A program made the translations under genes and the position numbers. 64,000 bases of DNA from Chionis minor (taxonomy: Eukaryota > Chordata > Aves > Charadriiformes > Chionididae), in the NCBI GenBank assembly GCA_013398295.1, contig VZSF01006979.1:386081-450080 (forward strand), read 5' to 3'. This document shows, in pieces, positions 62,901 through 64,000 of the stretch; positions within the stretch are counted from its first letter, which is position 1; the number at the start of each line of letters is the position of its first letter. The notes beneath the pieces are model-generated. The model was given only the letters and a program-made list of their open reading frames with translations. It had not been told where the DNA came from and made no database searches.

Positions 62901-64000
62901 TAGAGTCTGATGTCTTCTTCTGTACCCTTCGATCGACCAATCAACCTATTGATCAATCTATCTATAATATACAGTATACCGAAGTTTTATAGTGCATAAC
63001 TAGATGTATCTCATCCAGACACCTCTTCATCCCATTCGTTTTTTGCTTAGACACCAAAAAACAACCCCATTTCTCGTTTACTGAAACTACCTGCTCTCTA
63101 GATGACAGCCCAAAGGCTGTCAATTGTCAATGCCCATTATGGCTTTTTTTGTCTTGATATGATTCCATAAAGCCTACCTTCCTGGCTTCTCTGCACTATG
63201 AATGCTTAAACTAATCCATGATCTGAACTGCCTCAGACTCTCAACGTATTCTGGATATGTGCTCTCAAGCCATTCATAATGCTACCATGTGAATGTTCAA
63301 GTTTCTGGTGCCATTCACCTAAGAATAGTAGCTTTTGAAGGTTAATATAGATCAATTTCTCATGTAATTACAAAACTTTCCTTGAGAGAAGAAGTAATGA
63401 TACAATCTTACTAGCTTTGTGTATTCTGATTATCTGAAAATGAAGTAGAAAATCTGTACTAAATATTAATTTTGAATGCAGATGGAAAGAACAAAAGCTA
63501 ATTTGCTATTACATTTCCTGCTTTTACATCAACACAAAGTAAATTCAATTTTTAATCAAAAGAGCGAAATAACCTTTATCCTCCCTAATTACTGCACAGA
63601 GATAGAATTCTAAGTATTTGGGAATTTTCAGAAAATGAAAGTAGATTGTCAGTAACTGATGATAATGTTACAAACCTCATTCTCAGCTTGCCAGGATTGT
63701 TCAAGGAAAAAAAAATATTCACTGTCTATCCTGAATATTAAACCATATAGTCTGGTCCCTATTTAAGTTCTTCTTGGTTGAGATTTTCAGAGGAATTGAA
63801 AGGAGTTTAGCAAAACAGTTAAAGCATTCTGAATTTCACTGGGATTTCAACACTTCATTCCATCTCTGACAATATCATCCCACAGATCAAAACTGATGTT
63901 GAAGTTCTAGCTAGAAACTAGGAAGCCACTGTAGCTCAGAGAAAATTAGGCAAAGGTATTCCAGGTGTGAACTCCAATATTTTGCAGGCTGCTATTTCAA
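59941..64000. other. Noncoding stretch, nothing firmly recognised
   Basis: AT-rich sequence with no frame above 77 codons. Donor-like sites (AAG before GTGAGT at 60980 and at about 62884) occur without a convincing coding exon upstream. A perfect 8-bp hairpin with a 4-nt loop (TGACAGCC, CAAA, GGCTGTCA) lies at 63103-63122. A run of GATC and ATCT words lies at about 62930-62965. No gene, CR1 copy or RNA was recognised up to the window end. Confidence 0.5.

Noticed and set aside
1..64000. Prokaryotic-style systems (operons, CRISPR, phage or defence loci) and tRNA or rRNA genes
   Set aside because: There are no long ORFs, no spaced direct repeats of CRISPR type and no recognisable tRNA or rRNA sequence; CR1 and MIR-like sequence place the window in an amniote, most likely avian, genome.

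Overview
The window looks like ordinary intergenic or intronic DNA from a bird. It is AT-rich with low repeat density. The only recognisable young mobile elements are CR1 LINEs, several ending in the CR1-type 8-bp tail (units of the ATTCTATG kind). Older material includes MIR-like core-SINE remnants, an L3-like LINE remnant and fragments of a degenerate palindromic amniote repeat. I found no protein-coding host gene, tRNA, rRNA, CRISPR array or bacterial-type system. Almost all open frames are 60-120 codons and look like chance ORFs or antisense shadows of CR1.

Layout. 1-12.6 kb: unannotated DNA with two MIR-like remnants (1831-1974 and 11685-11748) and a GC-richer patch at 4.6-5.5 kb. 12.65-13.47 kb: antisense CR1 fragment. 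13.97-14.08 kb: an old SINE-like remnant. 17.98-18.63 kb: sense CR1 fragment whose pol frame is still open. 18.6-28.8 kb: unannotated DNA, ending with a near-perfect 20-bp stem-loop (28113-28164), a degenerate palindromic repeat (28333-28391) and a short CR1 tail (28781-28888). 36.7-37.1 kb: another antisense CR1.

37.7-40.6 kb holds the longest element, a decayed CR1 that keeps an ORF1 esterase-like segment joined directly to the reverse-transcriptase part of ORF2. The endonuclease domain between them is missing. The last 2,028 bp of this block, CR1 plus about 480 bp of ordinary flank, are repeated from 41085 to 43112 with one N at the join (41084). This looks like an unmerged contig overlap rather than biology.

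43.1-64 kb: unannotated DNA with an L3-like remnant (about 50.59-50.83 kb), an MIR-like remnant (about 52.44-52.56 kb), a (CA)n microsatellite at 53.3 kb, a candidate 15-nt microexon at 55.5 kb, and two TAAT-rich stretches (53.8-54.9 and 59.3-59.9 kb) that read like conserved noncoding elements. A second single N sits in a poly-A tract at 59538.

No genes here can be described as working together. The notable points are the false duplication, the endonuclease-less CR1, the hairpin at 28.1 kb and the ancient repeats. Repeat family names come from recall of consensus patterns and need a library search to confirm.
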